A stretch of 64,000 nt of DNA, from the NCBI RefSeq assembly GCF_014640155.1, contig NZ_BMGK01000013.1, positions 1 through 64,000 on the forward strand. The letters run 5' to 3'. This stretch comes from Planktosalinus lacus. GTDB lineage: Bacteria > Bacteroidota > Bacteroidia > Flavobacteriales > Flavobacteriaceae. The notes under the pieces are model-generated. The model did not search any database, was not told the origin of the DNA, and worked only from the letters and a program-made list of their open reading frames with translations. Below are positions 42,674 to 50,713 of the stretch, piece after piece; positions within the stretch are counted from its first letter, which is position 1, and the number at the start of each line of letters is the position of its first letter. The position numbers and the translations under genes were made by a program.

Positions 42674-43825
42674 ATGCAATTATCTGTTATCATTCTCAAT
42701 TACAATGTCTCTTATTTTTTAAGACAATGTGTGCTGACGGTTCAAGAAGCACTTGTGGGAATTGACTCAGAAATTATAATTGTCGATAACCACTCATCAG
42801 ATGATAGTTGTGCTATGGTGAAAAAGTATTTTCCCGAAATAAAACTTGTTGAAAATAAGGAAAATGTTGGTTTTAGCAAGGCAAATAACCAAGGTGTTGC
42901 TATTGCAAAAGGAGCCTATGTCTGTATTTTAAATCCTGATATAGCGGTCCCTAAAAATGTGTTTAAAAAATCGCTTGAGTTTGCAAATACAAAATCTGAC
43001 TTGGGAGCACTAGGGGTTCGTTTGATTGATGGAACTGGAAATTTTCTACCTGAAAGCAAAAGAAATATTCCTAAACCTAAAGTTGTTTTCAATAAAATTA
43101 CTGGAATAAAATCAACAAAAAATAGTTATTACGCTTCTCAAATTGATCAAACTGAAATCGGTGAAGTCTCGGTTTTGGTCGGGGCTTTTATGCTTTTAAA
43201 AACAACTGTTTATAAGGAAGTAGATGGTTTTGATGAAGATTACTTCATGTATGGCGAAGATATTGACCTTTCCTTTAAACTGCTCAAAGCCGGTTATAAA
43301 AATTATTATTTAGGAGATATAACAGTTTTACACTACAAAGGTGAAAGCACCACAAAAGATAAAACGTACTTAAAACGCTTTTATGGCGCGATGCATATTT
43401 TTTACAAAAAACATTTTAAATCAAATAGCATCTTTAAAACCTTAGTGTTTTTAGGTGTTTCAATGGCGAAATTTGTAAATATATTTAGAAATTCCTCTTC
43501 AGTATCTACTTCAAACAACCCTGAAAATTATTTCCTTCTAAGCGATAACATTGGGTTTCTAAAAAAGCTTAGTAAAGCATCAGAGATTGAATTAAAGTCA
43601 CTCTCAAAAAGTGCTGTTACAGATGTGAAAACATTCAATTCATACTTTATTTTTGATGCCAATTACATCTCTTACGAGAAAATATTCAAAGCAATGGATT
43701 TTCTTAAAAATAAAGGAAACACTTTTAGAATAAGACCTGTGGATTCAGATTTCATTATTGGAAGCGACAGCAGTAATACCAAAGGAGATGTTTTTGATTT
43801 TTCTAATGATCAGGTGACTAAATAG
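42674..43825 (+). CDS. GT2 glycosyltransferase (rhamnosyltransferase-like)
   Basis: 383 residues. GT-A domain (1-240): I-I-L-N-Y-N, I-V-D-N-H-S-S-D-D-S, V-G-F-S-K-A-N-N-Q-G, and G-F-D-E-D-Y-F-M-Y-G-E-D-I-D-L-S, which is the WbbL-like rhamnosyltransferase pattern. The C-terminal 100 residues are of a kind I do not recognise and may bind the acceptor or a partner. Follows recR closely; a cell-surface or lipid-linked acceptor is likely. Confidence 0.88.
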   Translation: MQLSVIILNYNVSYFLRQCVLTVQEALVGIDSEIIIVDNHSSDDSCAMVKKYFPEIKLVENKENVGFSKANNQGVAIAKGAYVCILNPDIAVPKNVFKKSLEFANTKSDLGALGVRLIDGTGNFLPESKRNIPKPKVVFNKITGIKSTKNSYYASQIDQTEIGEVSVLVGAFMLLKTTVYKEVDGFDEDYFMYGEDIDLSFKLLKAGYKNYYLGDITVLHYKGESTTKDKTYLKRFYGAMHIFYKKHFKSNSIFKTLVFLGVSMAKFVNIFRNSSSVSTSNNPENYFLLSDNIGFLKKLSKASEIELKSLSKSAVTDVKTFNSYFIFDANYISYEKIFKAMDFLKNKGNTFRIRPVDSDFIIGSDSSNTKGDVFDFSNDQVTK

Positions 43826-43886
43826 TGTTTTAAAACCTAAACAAGAGATAAAATCCTAAAAACAGCTCGAAAGGATAAAAAATTAT

Positions 43887-43894
43887 TAATTTTG
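43887..43894 (+). promoter_or_regulatory. Putative -7 box upstream of the E2 acyltransferase gene
   Basis: TAATTTTG fits TAnnTTTG, 35 bp before the ATG at 43930. Confidence 0.5.
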
Positions 43895-43929
43895 CACACG
43901 CATAAACCAATGTACTTTCTTTAAAAATT

Positions 43930-45243
43930 ATGGCAAAATTCGAATTAAAATTACCCAAAATGGGTGAGAGTGTAGCTGAGGCAACTATTACAAACTGGCT
44001 TAAGAATGTTGGAGATACCGTAGAACTTGATGAAGCAGTACTAGAAATAGCCACAGACAAAGTTGACTCTGAAGTGCCCAGTGAAGTTGAAGGTGTCTTG
44101 TCTGAAATTTTATTTCAGGTAGATGATGTAGTGCAGGTGGGACAAACCATAGCAATCATTGAAACTGCCGCTGAAAGTAAAGATGCTGTTCAAAAAGTAG
44201 AAGCCAATGAAGCAGAACCTTCTAAAGAATTAGTTTCTGAAGTTGAAAAAACTGTTGTTGCTGCCCAAGAATCTGTTCAAACACCCGTGCAAAGCACTAC
44301 TGAAAGATTTTATTCACCATTGGTAAAAAGCATTGCAAAAAAAGAAAATATATCACAAGAACAACTCGATGCAATTGCCGGCTCCGGAAAAGATGGTCGA
44401 GTGACCAAAAATGACATACTTATTTATTTAGAAAACAGAACAGATCAACCGGCAGCTCAGCCTGTTGTTGCATCACAGCCAAAAGCTGTAAGCACACAAC
44501 CTGCTCCAAAAGCAACACCCGTTTCTGTCAATGGTCAGGATGAAATAATCGAAATGACTAGGATGGGCAAGCTTATAGCTCACCATATGGTCGAAAGTGT
44601 TCAAACTTCAGCACACGTTCAGTCATTTATTGAAGTAGACGTTACTAATATTTGGAACTGGAGAAATAAAGTAAAAGCAACATTTGCAAAAAGAGAAGGT
44701 GAAAACCTCACGTTTACTCCAATTTTTATGGAAGCTGTTGCCAAAGCAATCAAAGATTACCCAATGATTAATATTTCTGTTGATGGTGATAAAATCATCA
44801 AACGAAAAAATATCAATCTGGGAATGGCTGCAGCATTGGCTGATGGAAACTTAATAGTGCCTGTAATTAAAAATGCAGATCAACTCAATCTTCTTGGAAT
44901 GGCGAAGGCTGTTAATGATTTGGCTGACAGAGCAAGAACAGGGAAGTTGAAACCTGATGATACCCAAGGAGGAACTTATACCGTAACCAATGTAGGAACC
45001 TTTGGAAGTGTGATGGGTACACCCATTATTAATCAACCCCAAGTTGGGATTCTGGCTTTGGGAGCTATCAGAAAAGTGCCTGCTGTAATTGAAACTCCCG
45101 AAGGTGATTTTATTGGTATTCGACATAAAATGTTCCTTTCACACTCATATGACCACAGAGTAGTTAATGGAGCCTTAGGCGGTCAATTTGTAAAACGAGT
45201 GGCAGAATATCTGGAAGCGTTTGATGTGAACAGAGAAATTTAA
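43930..45243 (+). CDS. 2-oxo acid dehydrogenase E2 acyltransferase (branched-chain type)
   Basis: 437 residues. Lipoyl domain 1-77 with lipoyl Lys44 in A-T-D-K-V-D-S-E; peripheral-subunit-binding domain about 128-165 (S-P-L-V-K-S-I-A-K-K-E-N-I); an Ala/Pro/Gln-rich linker; catalytic domain about 200-437 with S-H-S-Y-D-H-R-V-V-N-G-A-L-G carrying the His/Asp of acyl transfer. It moves the acyl group from lipoate to CoA. The D-K-V-D lipoyl type and catalytic sequence are those of branched-chain 2-oxoacid complexes in Flavobacteria, but pyruvate or 2-oxoglutarate type cannot be excluded. E1 and E3 genes are not adjacent. Its stop overlaps the BLUF gene's stop (shared TTAA). Confidence 0.93.
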   Translation: MAKFELKLPKMGESVAEATITNWLKNVGDTVELDEAVLEIATDKVDSEVPSEVEGVLSEILFQVDDVVQVGQTIAIIETAAESKDAVQKVEANEAEPSKELVSEVEKTVVAAQESVQTPVQSTTERFYSPLVKSIAKKENISQEQLDAIAGSGKDGRVTKNDILIYLENRTDQPAAQPVVASQPKAVSTQPAPKATPVSVNGQDEIIEMTRMGKLIAHHMVESVQTSAHVQSFIEVDVTNIWNWRNKVKATFAKREGENLTFTPIFMEAVAKAIKDYPMINISVDGDKIIKRKNINLGMAAALADGNLIVPVIKNADQLNLLGMAKAVNDLADRARTGKLKPDDTQGGTYTVTNVGTFGSVMGTPIINQPQVGILALGAIRKVPAVIETPEGDFIGIRHKMFLSHSYDHRVVNGALGGQFVKRVAEYLEAFDVNREI

Positions 45244-45665
45244 ATATGTAAATTATTTACAAACGACTTTATCAAAACAAGACCCGGATGTTCACTATTC
45301 GGGTCTTTTCCTTTAAATAAATCCTCTTTTTTAAAGTCTTTTTGACCCACAATTCTCGTGGTGTCCTCAGTAGTTAATTTTTTAAAAGCCATCGACCAGT
45401 CACCAAATTCCCGTTGAGTTGCAATGCCTTCAACCAGAAGAATCATTTCCTGATGCCGTTTGTCATTTTTTATTTTATCAAATAGTAAATTGATAGTGTT
45501 TTCAGGCCCTTCCAGGAATTGTACAAAAGTGCCATCAAAATAAATTAACATCCCGGTTATTTCATTTCGGGTATTGTTTGTTCTACATGTAACTAACAAG
45601 TTTGAAATATCTTCGTTAGTTAAAATGTAAGATTGACGGCTTACGTATGCAAGGTATTTTAGCAA
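45240..45665 (-). CDS. BLUF-domain blue-light photoreceptor
   Basis: 141 residues, one FAD-binding BLUF domain with a short C-terminal tail. Residues Y7, N31 and Q49 have exactly the spacing of Y21, N45 and Q63 of AppA, the hydrogen-bond network that shifts on blue-light excitation; M92 and W90 also match M106 and W104. So the photocycle machinery looks complete. There is no output domain, so signalling must go through a partner protein. Convergent with the E2 gene, sharing the last four bases. In other bacteria stand-alone BLUF proteins control motility or biofilm; here the target is unknown. Confidence 0.93.
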   Translation of the reverse strand: MLKYLAYVSRQSYILTNEDISNLLVTCRTNNTRNEITGMLIYFDGTFVQFLEGPENTINLLFDKIKNDKRHQEMILLVEGIATQREFGDWSMAFKKLTTEDTTRIVGQKDFKKEDLFKGKDPNSEHPGLVLIKSFVNNLHI

Positions 45666-45786
45666 AATGGTTAGGTTTTGATTTTAAAAATATAAAATAT
45701 TTCGCAGAAATAAATGAAAATGAATTAAAACCCATCCAATTTGTAATCTTTTCAAAAATAGGGACAGCCATATCAATGATTAATAG

Positions 45787-45794
45787 TAATTTTG
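45787..45794 (+). promoter_or_regulatory. Possible -7 box upstream of the exonuclease gene
   Basis: TAATTTTG, 22 bp before the ATG at 45817. No convincing TTG -33 partner was found, so this is weak. The 151-bp gap 45666-45816 holds nothing else recognisable. Confidence 0.35.
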
Positions 45795-45816
45795 TTTCTT
45801 AAAAAATAATTATAGA

Positions 45817-46593
45817 ATGAAATTAAATCTCGACAAACCCATATGTTTTTTTGACCTTGAAACCACCGGTACCAATATAGCCACAGATAGGATTGTTGAA
45901 ATTTCAATTTTAAAAGTTTTTCCAAACGGAAATAAAGAAAGTCACACCTGGAAAGTAAACCCTGAAATGCCCATACCTCCTGTAGTTTCAGCAATTCACG
46001 GAATTACAGACGAAATGGTTGCAAATGAACCTACTTTTAAAGAGCTGGCACCAAAAGTATACAGCCTGATAAAAGATTCAGACCTGGGAGGGTTCAATTC
46101 AAACCGATTTGATATTCCGCTTTTAGCAGAAGAGTTATTGAGAGCAGGGGTAGATTTTGAAATGAAAAACACACTTTCTATTGATGTTCAAACCATTTTT
46201 CATAAAATGGAAAAACGCACTCTAGAAGCTGCCTATAAGTTTTACTGTAACAAAGACTTGACCAATGCACACAGTGCTGAAGCTGATACAATGGCTACAT
46301 TTGAAGTGCTGGAAGCTCAAATTGAAAGATATGATGCACTTGAAAACAATACAAAGTATTTAGCACAATTCAGCTCTCATAAAAAGTTTGCTGATTTTGC
46401 GGGTTTCATAGGCTTTGATAAACAAGGCAATGAAGTGTTTGCTTTTGGAAAACACCGTGGAAGTAAAGTAGAAGATATCTTAGAAAATGAACCTGGTTAT
46501 TTTGGATGGTTGCTGAATGCTGATTTTCCATTGTATACCAAAAAAATACTCACAGCTATCAAGTTAAGAAAACTGAATAATAAGTTAGATTAA
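45817..46593 (+). CDS. DEDDh 3'-5' exonuclease (DnaQ / Pol III epsilon-like)
   Basis: 258 residues. The exonuclease domain (about 1-180) has Exo I F-F-D-L-E-T-T-G, Exo II N-S-N-R-F-D-I-P, and Exo III H-S-A-E-A-D-T with the His-Asp pair. The C-terminal 70 residues (F-G-K-H-R-G-S-K-V-E-D-I-L) resemble the small domain seen at the end of exonuclease X-type proteins. It could proofread or serve in repair; no DNA polymerase is adjacent. First gene of a run (exonuclease, FAH-family, Hpt, cinA) with short gaps. Confidence 0.9.
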   Translation: MKLNLDKPICFFDLETTGTNIATDRIVEISILKVFPNGNKESHTWKVNPEMPIPPVVSAIHGITDEMVANEPTFKELAPKVYSLIKDSDLGGFNSNRFDIPLLAEELLRAGVDFEMKNTLSIDVQTIFHKMEKRTLEAAYKFYCNKDLTNAHSAEADTMATFEVLEAQIERYDALENNTKYLAQFSSHKKFADFAGFIGFDKQGNEVFAFGKHRGSKVEDILENEPGYFGWLLNADFPLYTKKILTAIKLRKLNNKLD

Positions 46594-46610
46594 CATTTTG
46601 AACTTAGACA

Positions 46611-47222
46611 ATGAAATTAATTTGTATTGGAAGAAACTATGTCGCTCATATAGATGAGTTAAAGAATGAAAGACCCGCAGATCCGGTTATTTTTATGAAA
46701 CCCGACACGTCTGTCTTATTGAAGAAACAACCATTCTTTATCCCTGAATTTTCAGAAGATGTGCACCATGAAGTTGAGATTTTAGTTAAAATCAAAAAAG
46801 TGGGCAAACACATTGAAGAGAAATTTGCAAATACATATTACGATGAAATTGGACTTGGAATCGATTTTACCGCAAGAGATTTACAGTCAAAGCTCAAAGA
46901 GAAAGGACTTCCCTGGGAGAAAGCGAAAGCCTTTGATGGAGCAGCAGTTGTAGGTAATTTTATTTCCAAGGCAAAGTTTAAAGATGTCAATAACATTAAT
47001 TTTAGTTTAGACAAAAACGGACAAATAGTTCAAGCAGGAAACACCTCTTTAATGTTATGGAAAATTGATGCTTTAATCGAATATATTTCAAAATACTTTA
47101 CTTTAAAGATAGGAGATATTATCTTTACAGGCACTCCTGCAGGCGTAGCTAAGGTCAATCCTGAAGATCAACTCACAGGATATATTGAAGATCAGCAAGT
47201 TTTTTCAATCAAAGTAAAATAA
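46611..47222 (+). CDS. Fumarylacetoacetate hydrolase-family protein
   Basis: 203 residues, short FAH fold. I-G-R-N-Y-V-A-H near the N-terminus, F-M-K-P-D-T-S, H-H-E-V-E-I-L (metal-binding glutamates) and G-I-D-F-T-A-R-D-L-Q are family hallmarks. Members hydrolyse or decarboxylate acylpyruvates, or hydrate 2-hydroxypenta-2,4-dienoate; the exact substrate is not readable. Starts 17 bp after the exonuclease; the Hpt gene follows 7 bp later. Confidence 0.9.
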   Translation: MKLICIGRNYVAHIDELKNERPADPVIFMKPDTSVLLKKQPFFIPEFSEDVHHEVEILVKIKKVGKHIEEKFANTYYDEIGLGIDFTARDLQSKLKEKGLPWEKAKAFDGAAVVGNFISKAKFKDVNNINFSLDKNGQIVQAGNTSLMLWKIDALIEYISKYFTLKIGDIIFTGTPAGVAKVNPEDQLTGYIEDQQVFSIKVK

Positions 47223-47229
47223 AATCACA

Positions 47230-47571
47230 ATGAGTAAAACATATTCTTTTGACAGTTTACAAGAAATTGCCGGTGGCGATAAAGAATTTATGGCAATAAT
47301 TGCTAAAACATTTTTGGATGAAATCCCACCTGATTTAAATGCAATGATACAAGCGGTCAATGATAACAATAAAGCGCTCGCTTATCAATTTGCACATAAA
47401 ATGAAACCCAACCTTGAGATGTTAGGGTTAAATTTAACAAAGGACGTAACTTCAATAGAATCGTGGACCAATACTTCCAAAAGTAAAGCTGCTGTAGAAC
47501 CGCAGGTAGAAAAGATTGAAACTATTTTAAGACAAGTATTTAAAGAGCTTAAAGAAGATTTTAATTTATAA
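47230..47571 (+). CDS. Hpt-domain phosphotransfer protein
   Basis: 113 residues, a four-helix bundle with phospho-acceptor His in F-A-H-K-M-K-P-N (the H-K-x-K pattern of Hpt domains). It would pass a phosphate between a hybrid histidine kinase and a response regulator, but no kinase or regulator is in the window. Its terminal TAA overlaps the cinA ATG by one base. Confidence 0.88.
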   Translation: MSKTYSFDSLQEIAGGDKEFMAIIAKTFLDEIPPDLNAMIQAVNDNNKALAYQFAHKMKPNLEMLGLNLTKDVTSIESWTNTSKSKAAVEPQVEKIETILRQVFKELKEDFNL

Positions 47572-48818
47572 TGCACGCAGAAATAATCACCATAGGAGAT
47601 GAAATTCTCATTGGTCAAATTGTCGATACAAATTCAGCTTATATTGCTACTGAGCTAAGTAAAATTGGTGTTCAGGTTGTCCAAATTACTTCAGTTCAAG
47701 ACGATAAAAAGCACATACTCGAAAGTTTGTCAAATGCCGAAAAAAGAGCAGAAATTGTACTTTTGACAGGCGGACTGGGTCCAACAAAAGATGACATTAC
47801 AAAGAACACACTTTGTGAATATTTTGAAGATCAACTGGTCTTAAATGAAAAAGCTCTTAAAAATGTAAAATATCTTTTTGAAAAGCATCTGAACCGGACT
47901 CCCAATAAACAAAACTTGTTGCAAGCACAACTTCCTTCAAAAGCAATTGCACTAGAAAATAAATTTGGAACCGCCCCAGGAATGTGGCTTGAAAAAAACA
48001 ATACAGTATTTGTTTCAATGCCTGGTGTGCCTTATGAAATGAAAAGTTTGATGCAAAATGAAGTACTGCCCAGACTTCAGAAAAAGTTTAAAAGACCTGT
48101 AATTGTCCATAAAACTTTGCTAACTACAGGGATGGGTGAAAGCGCTATTGCTGAAATAATCGAAGAATTTGAAAATAATTTACCCCAAGAAATCAAGCTC
48201 GCTTATTTACCCTCATTAGGAAGAGTTAGGTTGCGATTATCAACAAAAGGACTGAATGAGGCTGCATTACATGCTGCAATCGATAATCACGTCAAGCAAT
48301 TGCAGGGTTTGATTGGTGATATTATTATTGGTTTTGATGAAGAGACTTCAATAGAAGAAGTAATAGCAAATTTATTAGTTAAAAACCATCAAACCTTAAG
48401 TCTGGCAGAAAGCTGTACCGGAGGTCAAATGGCTCGCAAACTAACCAAGATGAGTGGATCTTCGCAATATTTTACAGGAGGGTTTGTAACGTATGCAACC
48501 GCCAGCAAAACTAAAATTTTAGGCGTTCCTAAAGAGTTGATAAAAAAACATACCGTTGTTAGTTCAGAAGTAGCAGAAGCCATGGCCAAAAGTGCTAAAC
48601 AACTCTATGAAACAGATTTTGCAATTTCAACCACCGGAATAGCAGGACCAACTAAAGGAGATGCTAATGAAGACGTTGGTACAGTTTTTATTGGTATAGC
48701 AACACCTCAGGGAGTTTTTTCAGAAAAATTCAACTTTGGAAAAGAACGTCAACGCGTTATAACAAGTGCAACAAACAAAGGCTTTGAACTGCTTAGAAAA
48801 GAAATTTTAAAAAACTAA
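47571..48818 (+). CDS. cinA: CinA family nicotinamide-nucleotide amidohydrolase
   Basis: 415 residues. N-terminal MoCF-like domain (about 1-170; I-T-I-G-D-E-I-L-I-G-Q-I-V-D-T-N, T-G-G-L-G-P-T-K-D-D) and a C-terminal deamidase domain (about 260-415; L-A-E-S-C-T-G-G, S-T-T-G-I-A-G-P). CinA recycles nicotinamide mononucleotide in NAD salvage and is linked to competence and DNA damage in some bacteria. Overlaps the Hpt gene by one base, so co-translated. Confidence 0.96.
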   Translation: MHAEIITIGDEILIGQIVDTNSAYIATELSKIGVQVVQITSVQDDKKHILESLSNAEKRAEIVLLTGGLGPTKDDITKNTLCEYFEDQLVLNEKALKNVKYLFEKHLNRTPNKQNLLQAQLPSKAIALENKFGTAPGMWLEKNNTVFVSMPGVPYEMKSLMQNEVLPRLQKKFKRPVIVHKTLLTTGMGESAIAEIIEEFENNLPQEIKLAYLPSLGRVRLRLSTKGLNEAALHAAIDNHVKQLQGLIGDIIIGFDEETSIEEVIANLLVKNHQTLSLAESCTGGQMARKLTKMSGSSQYFTGGFVTYATASKTKILGVPKELIKKHTVVSSEVAEAMAKSAKQLYETDFAISTTGIAGPTKGDANEDVGTVFIGIATPQGVFSEKFNFGKERQRVITSATNKGFELLRKEILKN

Positions 48819-48828
48819 TCTTTAATTG

Positions 48829-48859
48829 TTGTGCAACATATAAAAATGTATTAAATTTG
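48829..48859 (+). promoter_or_regulatory. Putative promoter of the rpmB operon
   Basis: TTG at 48829-48831 and TAAATTTG at 48852-48859 form -33 and -7 elements with a 20-bp spacer, 37 bp before the rpmB ATG. Confidence 0.6.
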
Positions 48860-48896
48860 CAGCCTGTTTTAAAATAACGAAATAAAGTTTATAGAA

Positions 48897-49136
48897 ATGT
48901 CTAGAGTTTGTGAGCTTACAGGAAAAAGAGCAATGGTTGGAAACAATGTTTCTCACGCAATGAACAAAACGAAACGTAAGTTTCAAGTAAATTTGCTAAA
49001 GAAAAGGTTTTACATACCAGAAGAAGACAAGTGGGTTACCCTACGTATATCTGCAGCTGCTTTAAAAACAATCAACAAAAACGGAATCTCTGCAACTATC
49101 AAGAAAGCAAGAGAAAAAGGTTATTTAACCAAGTAA
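48897..49136 (+). CDS. rpmB: 50S ribosomal protein L28
   Basis: 79 residues, full L28. [16 protein letters not shown] at the N-terminus and [15 protein letters not shown] near the C-terminus are diagnostic. Only Cys4 of the zinc-binding set remains, the usual zinc-free form. First gene of rpmB-rpmG-DUF4295-(ftsY), an order I know from Bacteroidota. Own promoter upstream; rpmG starts 22 bp downstream. Confidence 0.97.
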   Translation: MSRVCELTGKRAMVGNNVSHAMNKTKRKFQVNLLKKRFYIPEEDKWVTLRISAAALKTINKNGISATIKKAREKGYLTK

Positions 49137-49158
49137 TCTTATAAAATAGTTCAAAGTA

Positions 49159-49347
49159 ATGGCAAAGAAAAGTAAAGGAAATAGAATCCAAGTAATTTTA
49201 GAGTGTACTGAACATAAAGAGTCAGGTATGAACGGGACTTCTCGTTACATCACTACTAAAAACAAAAAGAACACTCCTGATAGAATGGAATTGAAAAAAT
49301 TCAACCCTATCTTAAAAAGAATGACCGTTCACAAAGAAATTAAGTAA
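49159..49347 (+). CDS. rpmG: 50S ribosomal protein L33
   Basis: 62 residues, full L33, with [21 protein letters not shown] and the C-terminal L-K-K-F-N-P ... H-K-E-I-K. One Cys only, so a zinc-free version. The DUF4295 gene follows 45 bp downstream. Confidence 0.96.
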   Translation: MAKKSKGNRIQVILECTEHKESGMNGTSRYITTKNKKNTPDRMELKKFNPILKRMTVHKEIK

Positions 49348-49392
49348 TAAGGCATTTTACTAACGTAAAACTGTCAATAAATTCCCAAAGTC

Positions 49393-49548
49393 ATGGCAAA
49401 GAAATCAGTAGCATCATTACAAACCGGATCAAAACGTTTAACTAAAGCAATAAAAATGGTAAAGTCTCCAAAAACTGGAGCCTATACATTTGTTGAGACC
49501 ATTACTGCTCCTGAACTGGTAAATGACTGGTTAAGCAAGCAAAAATAA
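49393..49548 (+). CDS. DUF4295-family small basic protein
   Basis: A 51-residue protein starting M-A-K-K-S-V-A-S-L-Q and ending W-L-S-K-Q-K, found by reading between rpmG and ftsY. Short, Lys-rich, with no signal peptide. DUF4295 proteins are found almost only in Bacteroidota, next to rpmB/rpmG as here, which suggests a ribosome-associated role. A terminator begins 17 bp after its stop. Confidence 0.85.
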   Translation: MAKKSVASLQTGSKRLTKAIKMVKSPKTGAYTFVETITAPELVNDWLSKQK

Positions 49549-49565
49549 ACTCTTACAATTTATAT

Positions 49566-49605
49566 AAAAGCCGTCCACCTTTTGGTGAGACGGCTTTTCC
49601 TTTTT
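49566..49605 (+). terminator. Rho-independent terminator of the rpmB-rpmG operon
   Basis: Arms AAAAGCCGTCCACC and GGTG-A-GACGGCTTTT form a stem with one bulge and a four-base T loop, followed by CCTTTTT. It separates the ribosomal genes from ftsY. Confidence 0.85.
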
Positions 49606-49608
49606 ATG

Positions 49609-49616
49609 TATCTTTG
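49609..49616 (+). promoter_or_regulatory. Putative -7 box upstream of ftsY
   Basis: TATCTTTG fits TAnnTTTG. It lies just after the terminator and 85 bp before the ftsY ATG, which would give a long leader; no leader structure was recognised. Confidence 0.5.
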
Positions 49617-49701
49617 TTCACTAAATTTATAAGTTTTTTAGTTAAGACACTATATACCGTTTCTATTTCTTGATCAGTTGTATAATAATCAAAAATAAAC
49701 C

Positions 49702-50655
49702 ATGAGTTTTTTTAAAAAAATATTTTCTTCAGAAAAAAAGGAAACTTTAGACAAGGGCCTTGAAAAATCAAAAACTAGTTTTTTTGGTAAATTAAGTAAA
49801 GCTGTAGCCGGAAAATCTAAAGTAGATGATGAGGTTTTAGATAATTTGGAAGAAATTCTAGTTGCATCAGATGTGGGGGTAAACACTACATTAAAAATTA
49901 TTGAACGCATCGAAGCGAGAGTAGCAAAAGATAAATATCTGGGGACAGATGAACTCAATCTGATCCTTCGTGAAGAAATAGCAGGTTTATTATCTGAAAT
50001 TGAAACCGGTGAAGAAACTGAATTTGTAACTCCATCAGATAAGAAACCATATGTCATAATGGTCGTGGGAGTGAATGGAGTGGGAAAAACGACAACTATA
50101 GGTAAATTGGCCTACCAATTTAAGAAAGCCGGAAAAAGTGTGGTGCTGGGAGCAGCAGATACCTTTCGTGCTGCAGCCATCGATCAATTACAAATATGGG
50201 CAGATCGGGCTCAGGTTCCAATCGTAAAACAAAGCATGGGCAGCGATCCTGCTTCAGTTGCTTTTGACACGCTACAGAGTGCAGTAAAGCAAAATGCCGA
50301 TGTAGTGATTATAGATACCGCTGGACGACTACACAATAAAGTCAACTTGATGAATGAGCTCACAAAAGTAAAACGTGTGATGCAAAAAGTTGTGCCTGAT
50401 GCACCTCACGAAGTCCTTTTGATACTCGATGGCTCAACGGGACAAAATGCATTTGAACAAGCCAAACAATTCACTGCAGCTACTGAAGTTACTGCACTTG
50501 CAGTTACCAAACTCGACGGTACAGCAAAGGGAGGTGTTGTCATCGGTATTAGCGATCAGTTTCAAATTCCTGTAAAATATATTGGGGTTGGTGAAGGCAT
50601 GGAACACCTTCAGGTGTTTAATAAATTTGAATTTATTGACTCTTTCTTCAAATAG
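49702..50655 (+). CDS. ftsY: Signal recognition particle receptor FtsY
   Basis: 317 residues, NG domains without the long acidic A domain of E. coli. G1 G-V-N-G-V-G-K-T-T-T, A-D-T-F-R-A-A-A-I-D-Q-L, D-T-A-G-R-L-H, and T-K-L-D-G-T-A-K-G-G are all present. FtsY receives ribosomes bound to SRP and hands them to the SecYEG channel. The N-terminal F-F-K-K-I-F helix is the membrane-targeting helix. The cognate Ffh is encoded 7.7 kb downstream. Confidence 0.97.
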   Translation: MSFFKKIFSSEKKETLDKGLEKSKTSFFGKLSKAVAGKSKVDDEVLDNLEEILVASDVGVNTTLKIIERIEARVAKDKYLGTDELNLILREEIAGLLSEIETGEETEFVTPSDKKPYVIMVVGVNGVGKTTTIGKLAYQFKKAGKSVVLGAADTFRAAAIDQLQIWADRAQVPIVKQSMGSDPASVAFDTLQSAVKQNADVVIIDTAGRLHNKVNLMNELTKVKRVMQKVVPDAPHEVLLILDGSTGQNAFEQAKQFTAATEVTALAVTKLDGTAKGGVVIGISDQFQIPVKYIGVGEGMEHLQVFNKFEFIDSFFK

Positions 50656-50713
50656 CTTTTTGTCAGGAGAACCAAAATATTCATTATTTTTGATAAAATC
50701 AGAAATCAAATTA

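Noticed and set aside
50582-50713. Upstream extension of the amidase into ftsY
   Set aside because: The ATG at 50714 gives a lipoprotein signal peptide; the extension overlaps ftsY and has no such signal.
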